Below, one piece after another: positions 1-7,430 of a DNA stretch of 9,580 bases. Made by a program: the position numbers and the translations under genes. The notes beneath the pieces are model-generated. The model worked only from the letters and a program-made list of their open reading frames with translations, was not told the DNA's origin and made no database searches. The DNA comes from UBA11606 sp039188975 (GTDB taxonomy: Bacteria > Actinomycetota > Acidimicrobiia > Acidimicrobiales > Aldehydirespiratoraceae). The stretch is from assembly GCA_039188975.1 (NCBI GenBank), contig JBCCYT010000165.1, positions 1 to 9,580 of the forward strand, given 5' to 3'. Position 1 is the stretch's first letter. Each line of letters begins with the position of its first letter.

Positions 1-2498
1 ACCAGGCAGCCGACGTCGCGAGCGGCGTACGACGACGCGGAAACGTCAGTGAACGACGACACACCCGCATCACACGCATCTCCCGTGATCTGGCGATACA
101 GACGACTCAAGAACGCCGCCATCTGCTCCCGGGTCACCACTGCGTTCGGCGAGTACTCCGTTGCCGACGTTCCGGTCGTCACGCCGAGTACCCGCAGACA
201 CTCGACATCGGCTGCCGCATAGGACGAGCCGACATCGACGAACGAGCTCGGCGTCGGGCCACCGTTGCAGGTCGTTGACGCCGCGATCGGGGTCACCGCC
301 GCTGCCGACCCCGCCCGCCCCGTCCCGACCGCGTTGATCGCACGAACCGTCACCGATTGCGCCACACCATTGGCCAGACCGTCGATCGCACACGAACGGC
401 CGTTGGTCTCACACCCTGCGCCCGACGGCTCGAGCCGCACGACGTAGGACTCGACCGGCGCTCCTCCATCATCGGTCGGTGCACCCCAGAACACGTCAAC
501 CCGAGTGTCGCCGGCGACCGCGACAACCGAGCGAGGCGCATCAGGAACCACCGCCGCGAGCACCGGCCCGAACGGGACTGATGCCGCTCCTGGTCCGTTG
601 ACGTTGTGCGCAACCACGGTCACCGTGTAGCCAACGCCGTTGCGCAGGCCAGTGATCTCGCAGCTGAGCTCCGTGGTGTGACATGACTTCCCAGTCGGCT
701 GCGCCGTTGCGGTGTAACCCGTGACCGGAGAACTTCCGTCGGCGGCCGGCGCAGACCATGAGACATCGAGCGATGAGAATCGGCTTGTTGCTGACACGGC
801 GCGCGGGGCGAGTGGCACCCCATCGACCACATCGAAGGCTGCGGTGTCGACGTTCCAACGCCCCCACTGATCGGTGACTTCGGCCCGGAGCCGGATTCGG
901 CCCTGGTTGGCGACGGCCACCGTGACCGTTGGGCCCTCACCGATGCGGGTGTCGTCGTACCCATCGTCGGTGGAGTCGGCGTACCAGACGATCTGGGAGG
1001 CAAGGTCGTCGGCGTTGCCCGCCGAGGCAGTGAACGTCACGGTGGTGCCGGAGGCCACCGACGATGGCTGGGTGACGATCGAAACGTTCGGAGCGGCGGG
1101 GTCAGCCGCACGGGCGGCACGCCCCGCATCGAGGTACCCGCCCGACTGGGAGACATCGGCGAGGTCACCGCCGCCCCAACGAGCGGAGTCCATGATGATG
1201 TCGACGATGGCTGCGGGCGTCAGGCTGGGGTCGATTCCTTTCACCAACGCGGCAACGCCCGCAGCGTGGGGCGTAGCCATCGAGGTTCCGGTCATCGACA
1301 CATAACTCGAATCGGCCGTCGACACGATTCGAACACCGGGGGCACTCACGTCGACCCCGGTGCGGCCGTGGTTCGAGTGCTCCCATCGGCTGCCGTTCGA
1401 CCCGTGGGCGGCAACACTCAAGACGTTTGGCGACTGAATCGCGGCGGGGTAGACGGGAAGGACATCGACGTCGTTGCCGTCATTGCCGGCAGCGGCGACA
1501 ACCAGAAGATCCGACGACTCCGTGAGCGCGGTGTACAGCGCCGAGCTGAGCGCCGGGCCACCCCACGACGCATTGACGATCTCGGCGCCATGAGATCGTG
1601 CGTACTCGATTGCGGCGATCGCATCCGACACATAGCCCCGGCCTTCCTCCGGGCTCAAGAATCGCAGCGGCATGATCTGCACGTTCGACGCCACGCCGGC
1701 GACACCGGTGCCATTGCCGATCTCCGCGGCGATGACACCAGCCACATGGGTGCCGTGTCCGTTGGGGTCCGACGCATCGTTGTCGTCGTCGAGGAAGTCC
1801 CACCCGTTCACATCGTCGACGAAGCCATTCCCGTCATCATCGATGCCGTTGCCGGGCACTTCCGCCGAGTTCGACCACATCACGCCATCGAGATCAGGAT
1901 GGGTTCCGTCAACCCCCGTGTCGACCACGGCAACGATGACATCGTCAGCGCCGGAAGCTGCCGTCCATGCCGGGACGACATCGATGCCCGCCGACCCAGC
2001 CAAGCCCCATTGCCGGTCGACTTCAGGATCAGCCGAGATTGACGCAGCGGCGACGACCGCATCCGGCTCCGCGACCGCGACCAGATCGCTCTCTCGTAGC
2101 ACCGCAAGGGCGGCATCGCTGCCCACCCAGGTCTCGACGACATGGATGTGAACATCCGCGTCGACCTCATGGGCGCCAACCAGCCGCCCGCCGATGCTCG
2201 CCAGCAACCGATCGACTGCGGCGCCATCGGCTCCTGGCTGAAACCGCACCAAGACGGCGAACGGGTTGGCCTCGATGGAGGCCGAGGTTTCGAGCAACGA
2301 GTCCGCGACCTGCGACGACCAGAACGGGGTCTCGATCGAGAGCGAGGCGAGCGGCCGTTCTGCCCCAACCGGTTCCTCGAACTGTTCGCTCGCCTCCACC
2401 ATCGACACGGTGCTCAGCAATGACGCCGTGACCAGAACCGCGATCAGACCCGCAAGGGATCGCCGAACGTCACCAAGATCTCCATCTCCAACCCACAC
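1..2498 (-). CDS. Secreted subtilisin-like (S8) serine protease with Ig-like, fn3 and SLH domains, C-terminus cut by window edge
   Basis: Reading leftward, 832 codons are open from a GTG at 2498 and run off the left edge. Seen: a signal peptide (Arg12-Arg13, hydrophobic 15-31, possible cleavage after Val-Glu-Ala36), an inhibitor-I9-like prodomain (about 77-150) and an S8 catalytic domain (about 165-460). The catalytic triad is complete: Asp193 in VVDTGVDGTHPDLD, His248 in NGHGTHVAG and Ser406 in GTSMATPHAAG, with oxyanion Asn339 in AAAGNDG. An Asp/Asn/Gly-rich stretch between Asp193 and His248 resembles the calcium-binding loops of this subfamily. An Ig/PKD-like domain follows (about 467-550), then two fibronectin-III domains (about 560-735), each with a close Cys pair, and SLH repeats from about 750 (FVDVG...VTREQMAAFLSRLYR) and 812 onward. 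This fits an exported protease held at the cell surface, with substrate unknown. GTG 2498 is the only usual start between the upstream in-frame TGA and the signal peptide, and it has no well-placed Shine-Dalgarno sequence. The domain calls are by eye. Confidence 0.93.
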   Translation of the reverse strand, partial: MWVGDGDLGDVRRSLAGLIAVLVTASLLSTVSMVEASEQFEEPVGAERPLASLSIETPFWSSQVADSLLETSASIEANPFAVLVRFQPGADGAAVDRLLASIGGRLVGAHEVDADVHIHVVETWVGSDAALAVLRESDLVAVAEPDAVVAAASISADPEVDRQWGLAGSAGIDVVPAWTAASGADDVIVAVVDTGVDGTHPDLDGVMWSNSAEVPGNGIDDDGNGFVDDVNGWDFLDDDNDASDPNGHGTHVAGVIAAEIGNGTGVAGVASNVQIMPLRFLSPEEGRGYVSDAIAAIEYARSHGAEIVNASWGGPALSSALYTALTESSDLLVVAAAGNDGNDVDVLPVYPAAIQSPNVLSVAAHGSNGSRWEHSNHGRTGVDVSAPGVRIVSTADSSYVSMTGTSMATPHAAGVAALVKGIDPSLTPAAIVDIIMDSARWGGGDLADVSQSGGYLDAGRAARAADPAAPNVSIVTQPSSVASGTTVTFTASAGNADDLASQIVWYADSTDDGYDDTRIGEGPTVTVAVANQGRIRLRAEVTDQWGRWNVDTAAFDVVDGVPLAPRAVSATSRFSSLDVSWSAPAADGSSPVTGYTATAQPTGKSCHTTELSCEITGLRNGVGYTVTVVAHNVNGPGAASVPFGPVLAAVVPDAPRSVVAVAGDTRVDVFWGAPTDDGGAPVESYVVRLEPSGAGCETNGRSCAIDGLANGVAQSVTVRAINAVGTGRAGSAAAVTPIAASTTCNGGPTPSSFVDVGSSYAAADVECLRVLGVTTGTSATEYSPNAVVTREQMAAFLSRLYRQITGDACDAGVSSFTDVSASSYAARDVGCL

Positions 2499-2499
2499 A

Positions 2500-2519
2500 C
2501 GAGGGGCTTCGACCCCTCG
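2500..2519 (-). promoter_or_regulatory. Perfect hairpin directly upstream of the protease start codon
   Basis: On the minus strand, arms CGAGGGG and CCCCTCG (7 bp, GC-rich) flank a 6-base loop TCGAAG. The 3' arm ends two bases before the GTG at 2498. The only purine-rich Shine-Dalgarno-like run, GAGGGG, lies inside the 5' arm, so the folded mRNA would hide it. It could be a translational control hairpin. It could also be a terminator for transcription coming from the aldehyde dehydrogenase gene at 2617-4038. The bases after it (TGTGTGGGTTGG) are only moderately T-rich. The hairpin is certain as sequence; its role is inferred. Confidence 0.5.
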
Positions 2520-2572
2520 ACCAGTCGCGGTGAATCACAATGAGCCGGTCGGCCTATCGGATTGCAGGGAAA

Positions 2573-2615
2573 CCGTCCGATCGCCCTAACCGACGCATCG
2601 ACAATCGGCGGACGG
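2573..2615 (-). terminator. Possible weak terminator hairpin after the aldehyde dehydrogenase gene
   Basis: CCGTCCG (2573-2579) and CGGACGG (2609-2615) form a 7-bp inverted repeat. A further GAT/ATC pairing is possible across a 3-base bulge, and the loop is about 20 bases. It begins one base past the stop codon of the minus-strand aldehyde dehydrogenase. There is no T-tract and the loop is large, so the call is tentative. Confidence 0.25.
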
Positions 2616-2616
2616 C

Positions 2617-4038
2617 CTACCAGCTCGCGGCGATGTACTGCGTCTCGCAGAACTCGAAGATGCCCTCGTGAGCGCCTTCACGCCCAAGCCCCGACTGTTT
2701 CATCCCGCCAAAGGGCGCGGCCGGGTCCGACATCGCACCACGGTTGATGCCGACCATGCCCGCCTCGATTCGTTCGGCGATCCCCATGGCCCGGCCCACG
2801 TCGCCTGCATAGACGTACGCGGCGAGACCCATCTCGGTGTCGTTCGCCCAGCCGACCATCTCATCGGTGTCGGTGAACGAAATCACGGGCGCCACCGGCC
2901 CGAAGATCTCCTCGCGAGTGATCGGGGACGCCATCGACACATCGCCCAGGACCGTTGGCGCGTAGAAGAAGCCCGGGCCATCGATCGGTGCACCACCAAC
3001 CGCCGTCGTCGCCCCATCGGCGATCGCGCCTTGCACCAGCCCGTCGATCGACGTGATCGCGTCGGCGTTGATCATCGGCCCAACCGCCACACCGTCGTCC
3101 ATGCCGTCACCGACCCGCAAAGCGCCCATCGCAGCCGCCATCTTGTCGGTGAACTCCGCGGCGACCGCCGCATGCACGAACAGCCGATTCGCTGCAGTGC
3201 ACACCTCGGCCGAATGCCGCATCTTGGCGATCATGGCACCCTCGACGGCCGCATCGACATCGGCATCATCCATCACGATGAAGGGGGCGTTGCCGCCGAG
3301 TTCCATCCCGACCTTCAACACCCGATCGGCACATCGTTTGAGGAGCAGCTTGCCGACCGCGGTCGATCCCGTGAACGACACCATGCGGGTCGCCCGGTGC
3401 TCGGTCGCAGCATCGAACCAGCCGCCCGGGTCGTTGGTCGGCACGACATTGACCAAGCCCGCAGGCACGCCTGCTGCCTCGAGCAGCTCGGCTACCCGCA
3501 GCGCGGTGAGCGGCGTCTCCGCCGGCGGTTTGATGACACAGGCGTTCCCGGCCGCGAGCGCCGGCGCAACCTTGCGGGTGATCATTGCCGCCGGGAAGTT
3601 CCACGGCGTGACCATCACAACGACCCCGACGGGTGGATGGTGCACGATGATCTTGCCGGCTCCGCCGGGAGCAGTCTTGATCATTCCGTCGATGCGGACG
3701 GCTTCTTCGGCATTCCATCGAAAGAACTCAGCGGCGTAGCCGATCTCGCCCTTGGCATCGGCGAGCGGCTTGCCGTGTTCGAGTGTGATCAGCGTCGCCA
3801 GCTCGTCGGTGTGATCGAGCAGCATCTGCCAGCACGACCGCAACACCTCGGACCGGACTCGCGGCGCCGTCGCCGCCCAGCTCTGCTGCGCCTTCGACGC
3901 CGCGTCGACCGCTGCCGTCGCCTCCGCCGGGCCGCCGCCGGCGACCACGGCGATTTCCTCACCAGTCGCCGGGTTGTCGACGGTGATGCGGTCGGGTCCG
4001 TTGGACCAGTGACCGCCGATGAGCATCTGGGTCTGCAT
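2617..4038 (-). CDS. gabD: NAD(P)-dependent aldehyde dehydrogenase, succinate-semialdehyde dehydrogenase type
   Basis: This 473-residue protein has the full length of the ALDH superfamily. Cytosolic GabD-type enzymes oxidise succinate semialdehyde to succinate at the end of the GABA shunt and related degradations. Seen: TPWNFP with oxyanion Asn147, cofactor-binding Lys170 in CVIKPPAETP, SFTGSTAVGK (221-230), general base Glu246 in MELGGNAPF, catalytic Cys280 in EVCTAANR, EEIFGP (376-381) and a GabD-like end APFGGMKQSGLGREG (441-455). The residue three after Lys170 is Ala173, where NAD-specific ALDHs usually have Glu; a small residue there favours or allows NADP. The bases before Cys280 read RHSAEVC rather than the E. 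coli GabD RNAGQTC, closer to an actinobacterial subgroup (MRNxGEACTAANR, from memory). The ATG at 4038 has GGTGG 4 bases upstream; Met5 is an alternative start. It is divergent from the redoxin gene, and no GABA transaminase is adjacent, so the true substrate is not proven. Confidence 0.9.
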   Translation of the reverse strand: MQTQMLIGGHWSNGPDRITVDNPATGEEIAVVAGGGPAEATAAVDAASKAQQSWAATAPRVRSEVLRSCWQMLLDHTDELATLITLEHGKPLADAKGEIGYAAEFFRWNAEEAVRIDGMIKTAPGGAGKIIVHHPPVGVVVMVTPWNFPAAMITRKVAPALAAGNACVIKPPAETPLTALRVAELLEAAGVPAGLVNVVPTNDPGGWFDAATEHRATRMVSFTGSTAVGKLLLKRCADRVLKVGMELGGNAPFIVMDDADVDAAVEGAMIAKMRHSAEVCTAANRLFVHAAVAAEFTDKMAAAMGALRVGDGMDDGVAVGPMINADAITSIDGLVQGAIADGATTAVGGAPIDGPGFFYAPTVLGDVSMASPITREEIFGPVAPVISFTDTDEMVGWANDTEMGLAAYVYAGDVGRAMGIAERIEAGMVGINRGAMSDPAAPFGGMKQSGLGREGAHEGIFEFCETQYIAASW

Positions 4039-4137
4039 GGCGCCACCATGGCACGCGCCGACGAGACTTCCAACCGCCGCTGGACACTCCGACCCCCTCG
4101 CCGGGAACCATCGGCCGCTTCTCGTCGTTGGGACCGT

Positions 4138-4830
4138 ATGCAGCTCGGTCGCGCCCTCGCCCTCGCCATCATCGTCGCCGGTGCCGGCGCCATCGCCGTC
4201 ACCGTTCTTGGCGGCAACCGCGACGACGACATCGATGTCGCCGCCGTGGTGCTCGCGGATGATCCGGGCGCCGAGACGAACCAGCCCCAGACCAACGAAT
4301 CAGCGACCAACGAACCAGACGCCAACGAACCAGACGCCAACGAGGAGCCGCTCGAACCGCTCCCCGTGCTCGGCACCGTCGACACGCTGACCGGCCTCGA
4401 TGGCTGGTTGAACACGGAGTACACCGACTTCGAACAGATCCGAGCCGACCATGAGGTCGTCGTCGTGCAGTTCTGGACGTTCGCCTGTCGCAACTGCAAG
4501 AACACGCTGGACGCAGTCGCCGCGATCCATGAGGAGTACAAGGACCAGGGCGTTGCGGTGGTCGGTGTGCACTCCCCCGAGTTCGCGTTCGAGGCCGAGA
4601 TCCCGAACATCATCGAAGCCGCCGACGAGCTCGGGGTGGTCTGGCCCATCGCACTCGACACCGAAAAGCGCAACTTCCACCGCTGGCAGGAGGGTCGCTG
4701 GGGGTACTGGCCCCGCACGTATCTGATCGACAGCGACGGTCAGATCCGCCAAAACGAGCGGGGCGACGGTCTCGACGGCTACCGCCTGTTGGCCGAGAAC
4801 ATCCAGCGTCTGCTCGACGACGAGGCGTGA
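4138..4830 (+). CDS. Membrane-anchored thioredoxin-fold protein (DipZ/TlpA-like redoxin)
   Basis: From ATG 4138 the protein has 230 residues: an uncleaved signal anchor or signal peptide (about 4-26), a Pro/Glu/Asn-rich linker (about 40-78) with a five-residue repeat, and a thioredoxin fold (about 80-228). The active site is WTFACRNC (Cys117 and Cys120). HSPEFAFE (145-152) and the cis-proline strand YWPRTYLID (Pro192) match the extracytoplasmic domain of DipZ-type proteins. The expected role is thiol-disulfide exchange outside the membrane, such as reducing cytochrome c haem-site cysteines or exported proteins; the partner is not visible. Its last four bases overlap the start of the CcdA-like gene, so the two are almost surely co-transcribed. 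An in-frame ATG at 4048 would add 30 residues, many of them Arg. I prefer 4138 because TTGGGA precedes it and it leaves 99 bases for divergent promoters instead of 9. Function is confident; the start is about 60:40. Confidence 0.88.
   Translation: MQLGRALALAIIVAGAGAIAVTVLGGNRDDDIDVAAVVLADDPGAETNQPQTNESATNEPDANEPDANEEPLEPLPVLGTVDTLTGLDGWLNTEYTDFEQIRADHEVVVVQFWTFACRNCKNTLDAVAAIHEEYKDQGVAVVGVHSPEFAFEAEIPNIIEAADELGVVWPIALDTEKRNFHRWQEGRWGYWPRTYLIDSDGQIRQNERGDGLDGYRLLAENIQRLLDDEA
4294..4338 (+). repeat. 15-bp tandem repeat coding for an NEPDA-type linker
   Basis: Three 15-base units (4294-4308, 4309-4323, 4324-4338) encode NESAT, NEPDA and NEPDA, and a fourth partial unit reads NEE. Units two and three (AACGAACCAGACGCC) are identical; the first differs at a few positions. 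The repeat lies in the flexible linker between the membrane anchor and the thioredoxin fold, so unit gain or loss would change linker length without a frameshift. Confidence 0.8.
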
Positions 4831-5435
4831 GCCACACCGTGGCGACCTTCCTCGAAGGGGTTGAGGCCATCACGATGGCGTGCACGCTGGTGATCGGCCT
4901 GCCGACACTTGCCCTCGCACTCGCAGCCCGTCAGCGCGCCGCATGGGTCGTCGCCGGGTCGGTCACCGCAACGGCGGTGTTGATGTGGGCCAAGGCCGCC
5001 AACTACTGGTCAGTCCCAGACGACGGCTGGGTTGTCGTGCCGATCGCCGTCGTGATCGCCGCGATGTTCATCGGCGCGTGGCGGGCCGATGAACTCCCTC
5101 CCGCCGCTGGCCTTGGGGTCGGCGTCATCGCCGGCGCGATCGCCGGGTGGCTGTGGCGTCCATGCGTCGGCGAACAGTTGGCCAAGATCCTCAACGACGC
5201 CGAAAGCGAACCGTTCACGACCGCACCACTGATGATCGTCTACACCGCTGGAGCGCTGCTCCCAGTCATCGTGCTTGCCGCGTTGCCTCACGCATGGCCG
5301 ACCATCCGCAGCATCGTCACCCACCGCCGAGTCGCCGTGGCGGGCACGGCGTTCGGCGGACTGTACGCCCTCACCGTGCTGTCGGGTCAGTACAACGATC
5401 TCGTCGGCGAGCTCCACCGCATCTCAGCCAGCTGA
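4827..5435 (+). CDS. Six-helix membrane protein, probable diverged CcdA/DsbD-family thiol transporter
   Basis: This is a 202-residue protein with about six hydrophobic segments (roughly 5-33, 38-57, 67-86, 94-112, 133-155, 168-186). Two internal halves each carry a Cys near a helix start: FLEGVEAITMAC (Cys19) and AGWLWRPCVGEQLAKIL (Cys113). The second half follows the CcdA pattern (TPC-x-G-x-x-L-x-x-I-L, then GALLPVIVLAAL, compared with G-L-P-F-L-L in CcdA). The first half keeps the Cys but lacks the usual preceding Pro. CcdA/DsbD domains pass electrons from cytoplasmic thioredoxin through two membrane cysteines to an outside thioredoxin fold, and the gene directly upstream encodes just such a fold. 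Start GTG 4827 overlaps the upstream TGA (GTGA), a translational-coupling arrangement. The family call is by eye and remote; a plain hypothetical membrane protein is the alternative. Its 3' end overlaps the convergent YczE-like gene by 12 bases. Confidence 0.72.
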   Translation: MSHTVATFLEGVEAITMACTLVIGLPTLALALAARQRAAWVVAGSVTATAVLMWAKAANYWSVPDDGWVVVPIAVVIAAMFIGAWRADELPPAAGLGVGVIAGAIAGWLWRPCVGEQLAKILNDAESEPFTTAPLMIVYTAGALLPVIVLAALPHAWPTIRSIVTHRRVAVAGTAFGGLYALTVLSGQYNDLVGELHRISAS

Positions 5436-6038
5436 TGCGGTGACGGGTGCCCGATCGAACCAGGGCAACATCCACTGCACCGCCGGCCCGATCGCCACGA
5501 CGGCCCACACCGTGCCCCATCCGATCGCACCGCCGAGCAGAAACCCGACCACAAAGGCCGTGAACTCGATGCCGAAGCGAGCAACGCGGATCGACACTCC
5601 CCGCTTGTTGAGGCCGGTCATGAGGCCGTCGCGGGGACCTGGGCCCCAATGAACGCCGAGGTAGAGGCTGCTGCCGAATGCGATCATGAACGGCGACGCG
5701 ATGGTCAACCCCACTCGAATCGCCGTGTTGCTCGGCTCGTCGAGGAGCCACAGGGTGGTGTCGGTCGCGGGGCCGATGATCGCAATATTGAGCACCGTGC
5801 CGAGGCCGATCGGTTCGCGCATCAGCACTACGAGCCCGAGAATGACCAGTCCCGTCACGACCGTCGCCCCACCGATCGACAGCGGTGTGTGGTGCGACAA
5901 CCCATCGTGAAAGACGGTCCACGCGCCCTGCCCGTTCGCCCCTCGCACCACGAAGGCCAGGCCGGTGCCGAAGATCCACAGCCCGGCGACGATCTGGAGG
6001 CTGGTGGCCACAGTGGGCCGGGCGTGGCGGGCGAGCAC
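5424..6038 (-). CDS. YczE/YitT-family integral membrane protein
   Basis: This is a 204-residue protein with five or six membrane segments (about 12-33, 52-73, 78-99, 106-129, 155-175, 176-194). Recognisable YczE-type signatures are GAWTVFHDGLS (38-48), LSIG, IGLGTVLNIAIIGPATD (77-93), and the strongest, LGVHWGPGPRDGLMTGLNKR (127-146), followed by a Gly-rich final helix pair. Members of this group lie beside transporters and surfactin genes in other bacteria, but their biochemical role is not established, and nothing here fixes it. The GTG at 6038 is the first start after an in-frame TAG and lacks a clear Shine-Dalgarno sequence. A GTG nine codons further in is an alternative. It sits 47 bases downstream of the P450 gene on the same strand, with a palindrome in the gap, so it may be either read-through or separately controlled. 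Confidence 0.85.
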   Translation of the reverse strand: MLARHARPTVATSLQIVAGLWIFGTGLAFVVRGANGQGAWTVFHDGLSHHTPLSIGGATVVTGLVILGLVVLMREPIGLGTVLNIAIIGPATDTTLWLLDEPSNTAIRVGLTIASPFMIAFGSSLYLGVHWGPGPRDGLMTGLNKRGVSIRVARFGIEFTAFVVGFLLGGAIGWGTVWAVVAIGPAVQWMLPWFDRAPVTASAG

Positions 6039-6056
6039 GGCGTCACGCTATCGATG

Positions 6057-6073
6057 CGACCAGTCACTGGTCG
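6057..6073 (-). promoter_or_regulatory. Perfect 7-bp palindrome between the P450 and YczE-like genes
   Basis: CGACCAG (6057-6063) and CTGGTCG (6067-6073) flank a 3-base centre TCA. It lies 12 bases past the P450 stop codon and 18 bases before the YczE-like GTG. As RNA it forms a tight stem with a triloop and could terminate P450 transcription, although no T-tract follows on the minus strand. As DNA it could be an operator half-site pair for the YczE-like gene. The dyad is plain in the sequence; its role is open. Confidence 0.5.
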
Positions 6074-6085
6074 TTGGTTTCTGCT

Positions 6086-7402
6086 TCAGGGGGTACGGGT
6101 GACGTCGCCGCCGTAGCCGTCGGTGCCCGAGGCGCCAGCTGCAGAACCAAGCCGCTCCATCGGCACCGTGTTGAGTGACGGCGTGGGAGTGAACGCAACG
6201 GGCAGTTGCTTCACCCCACCGATGAAGTTCGATCGGAGGTAGGTGACTTCACCGTCGAGCCGGATGTCCGGCAGCCGCTTGGCGATCTCGCGGAACATCA
6301 GTTTGATCTCCATGCGAGCGAGGTTCGCACCGAGACAGAAGTGTGGCCCTCCACCACCGAACCCGACGTGATCGTTGGGGTTGCGTTCGATGTCGAAGGT
6401 CCACGGATCGTCGAACGCCCGCGGGTCGCGGTTGGCAGCGATGTGCCACAGGACGACCTTGTCGCCGGCCTTGATGTGCACACCGTCGAGGTCGTAGTCC
6501 TGGGTGCACGTCCGGCGGAAGTGCAGCACCGGCGTCGCCCAGCGAACAACTTCGTCGACCATGGTGGAACCGAAGTACTCGGGATCGCTGCAGTATTTCG
6601 CCCACTGGTCGGGGAAGTCGAAGAACGCCATCATGCCGCGGGTGATGGAGTTGCGGGTCGTTTCGTTGCCGGCCACCGACAGCAACAAGAAGAACATGTC
6701 GAACTCGTCTTCGCTGAGCGCGGCGCCATCGATGTCGGCGGAGAGCAAGGTGGTGATGATGTCGTCGGCCGGTTGGGTCCGGCGTTCGGTCTGCAACATG
6801 CGGCTGTATGCGAACAGTTCGGTTGCGGCGTTCGTGGCATCGTTCTCGTCGGCCGCGAAGTCGGGGTCTTGGCCACCGATCATGCGGTTGGTCCAGTCGA
6901 AGATCTTGCTCCGGTCCTCGATGGGAATACCGACCATCTCGGCGATGGCCTGCAGCGGCAGCTCCGACGAGAGGTCTTCGACAAACTCGGCCCGACCCTG
7001 TTCGCAGACCCGGTCGATGATCGAGTCGGTGCGATTCTGGAGATAGTCCTCCAGCAGTTTGATCATGCGCGGGGTGAAGCCGCGGGAGACGATCCGACGA
7101 AAGCGGGTGTGCTTCGGTGCGTCGAGTTCGATCATCAGACCCTGGTTCATGATTTGGGTCATCGGGTTGTCGAAGTCGGGCTCGGTCATCTGGGTCCCGC
7201 GAGCGTTCGACGAGAAGATGTCGGCCTGGCGGTTCACTTCGCGAAAGTGAGCCTGTCGGGTGATCGCCCAGTAGCCGGGTCCGACATCGCCTTCATCGAC
7301 CCAGTGCACACCGGGGTCGGTTTCGCGCAGCTGAGCCAGGAGCTCATGATGCTCTTGGCGCTGAAAGGCGTCGTGATCCCAGAGGTCGACGTCGATGGGC
7401 AT
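6086..7402 (-). CDS. Cytochrome P450, CYP124/CYP125/CYP142-like
   Basis: From ATG 7402 this is a 438-residue soluble bacterial P450. Seen in this numbering: I-helix AGNETT (244-249), the K-helix Glu284-x-x-Arg287 pair in DEVVRW, and the haem-binding loop HVGFGGGGPHFCLGANLAR with axial Cys356. The loop matches CYP124 of Mycobacterium almost exactly, by memory, and the ending NFIGGVKQLPVAFTPTP is also CYP124/142-like. Those enzymes oxidise the terminal methyl of branched lipids or the cholesterol side chain; an alkyl-chain or isoprenoid hydroxylase is the reasonable guess here. No ferredoxin or reductase is adjacent. The frame is open upstream to an ATG at 7477, but I chose 7402 because GGGAG lies 5 bases before it, the homology begins there, and a plausible promoter falls between the two. 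A Gly/Ser-rich tail of about 30 residues extends past the usual end of the fold. Confidence 0.93.
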   Translation of the reverse strand: MPIDVDLWDHDAFQRQEHHELLAQLRETDPGVHWVDEGDVGPGYWAITRQAHFREVNRQADIFSSNARGTQMTEPDFDNPMTQIMNQGLMIELDAPKHTRFRRIVSRGFTPRMIKLLEDYLQNRTDSIIDRVCEQGRAEFVEDLSSELPLQAIAEMVGIPIEDRSKIFDWTNRMIGGQDPDFAADENDATNAATELFAYSRMLQTERRTQPADDIITTLLSADIDGAALSEDEFDMFFLLLSVAGNETTRNSITRGMMAFFDFPDQWAKYCSDPEYFGSTMVDEVVRWATPVLHFRRTCTQDYDLDGVHIKAGDKVVLWHIAANRDPRAFDDPWTFDIERNPNDHVGFGGGGPHFCLGANLARMEIKLMFREIAKRLPDIRLDGEVTYLRSNFIGGVKQLPVAFTPTPSLNTVPMERLGSAAGASGTDGYGGDVTRTP

Positions 7403-7430
7403 GGCAGCTCCCGCGGTCGCTTCGAACCCG

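Noticed and set aside
1266..2042. 258-codon open frame on the plus strand
   Set aside because: It is antisense to the subtilase catalytic domain, whose triad is intact on the minus strand.
2668..4137. A long open plus-strand frame continuous with the redoxin gene (would give a 720-residue protein from 2668)
   Set aside because: Its first part is exactly antisense to the aldehyde dehydrogenase and is His/Arg-rich without any domain pattern. The redoxin starts at 4138 (or 4048), so the upstream part is a GC-driven shadow.
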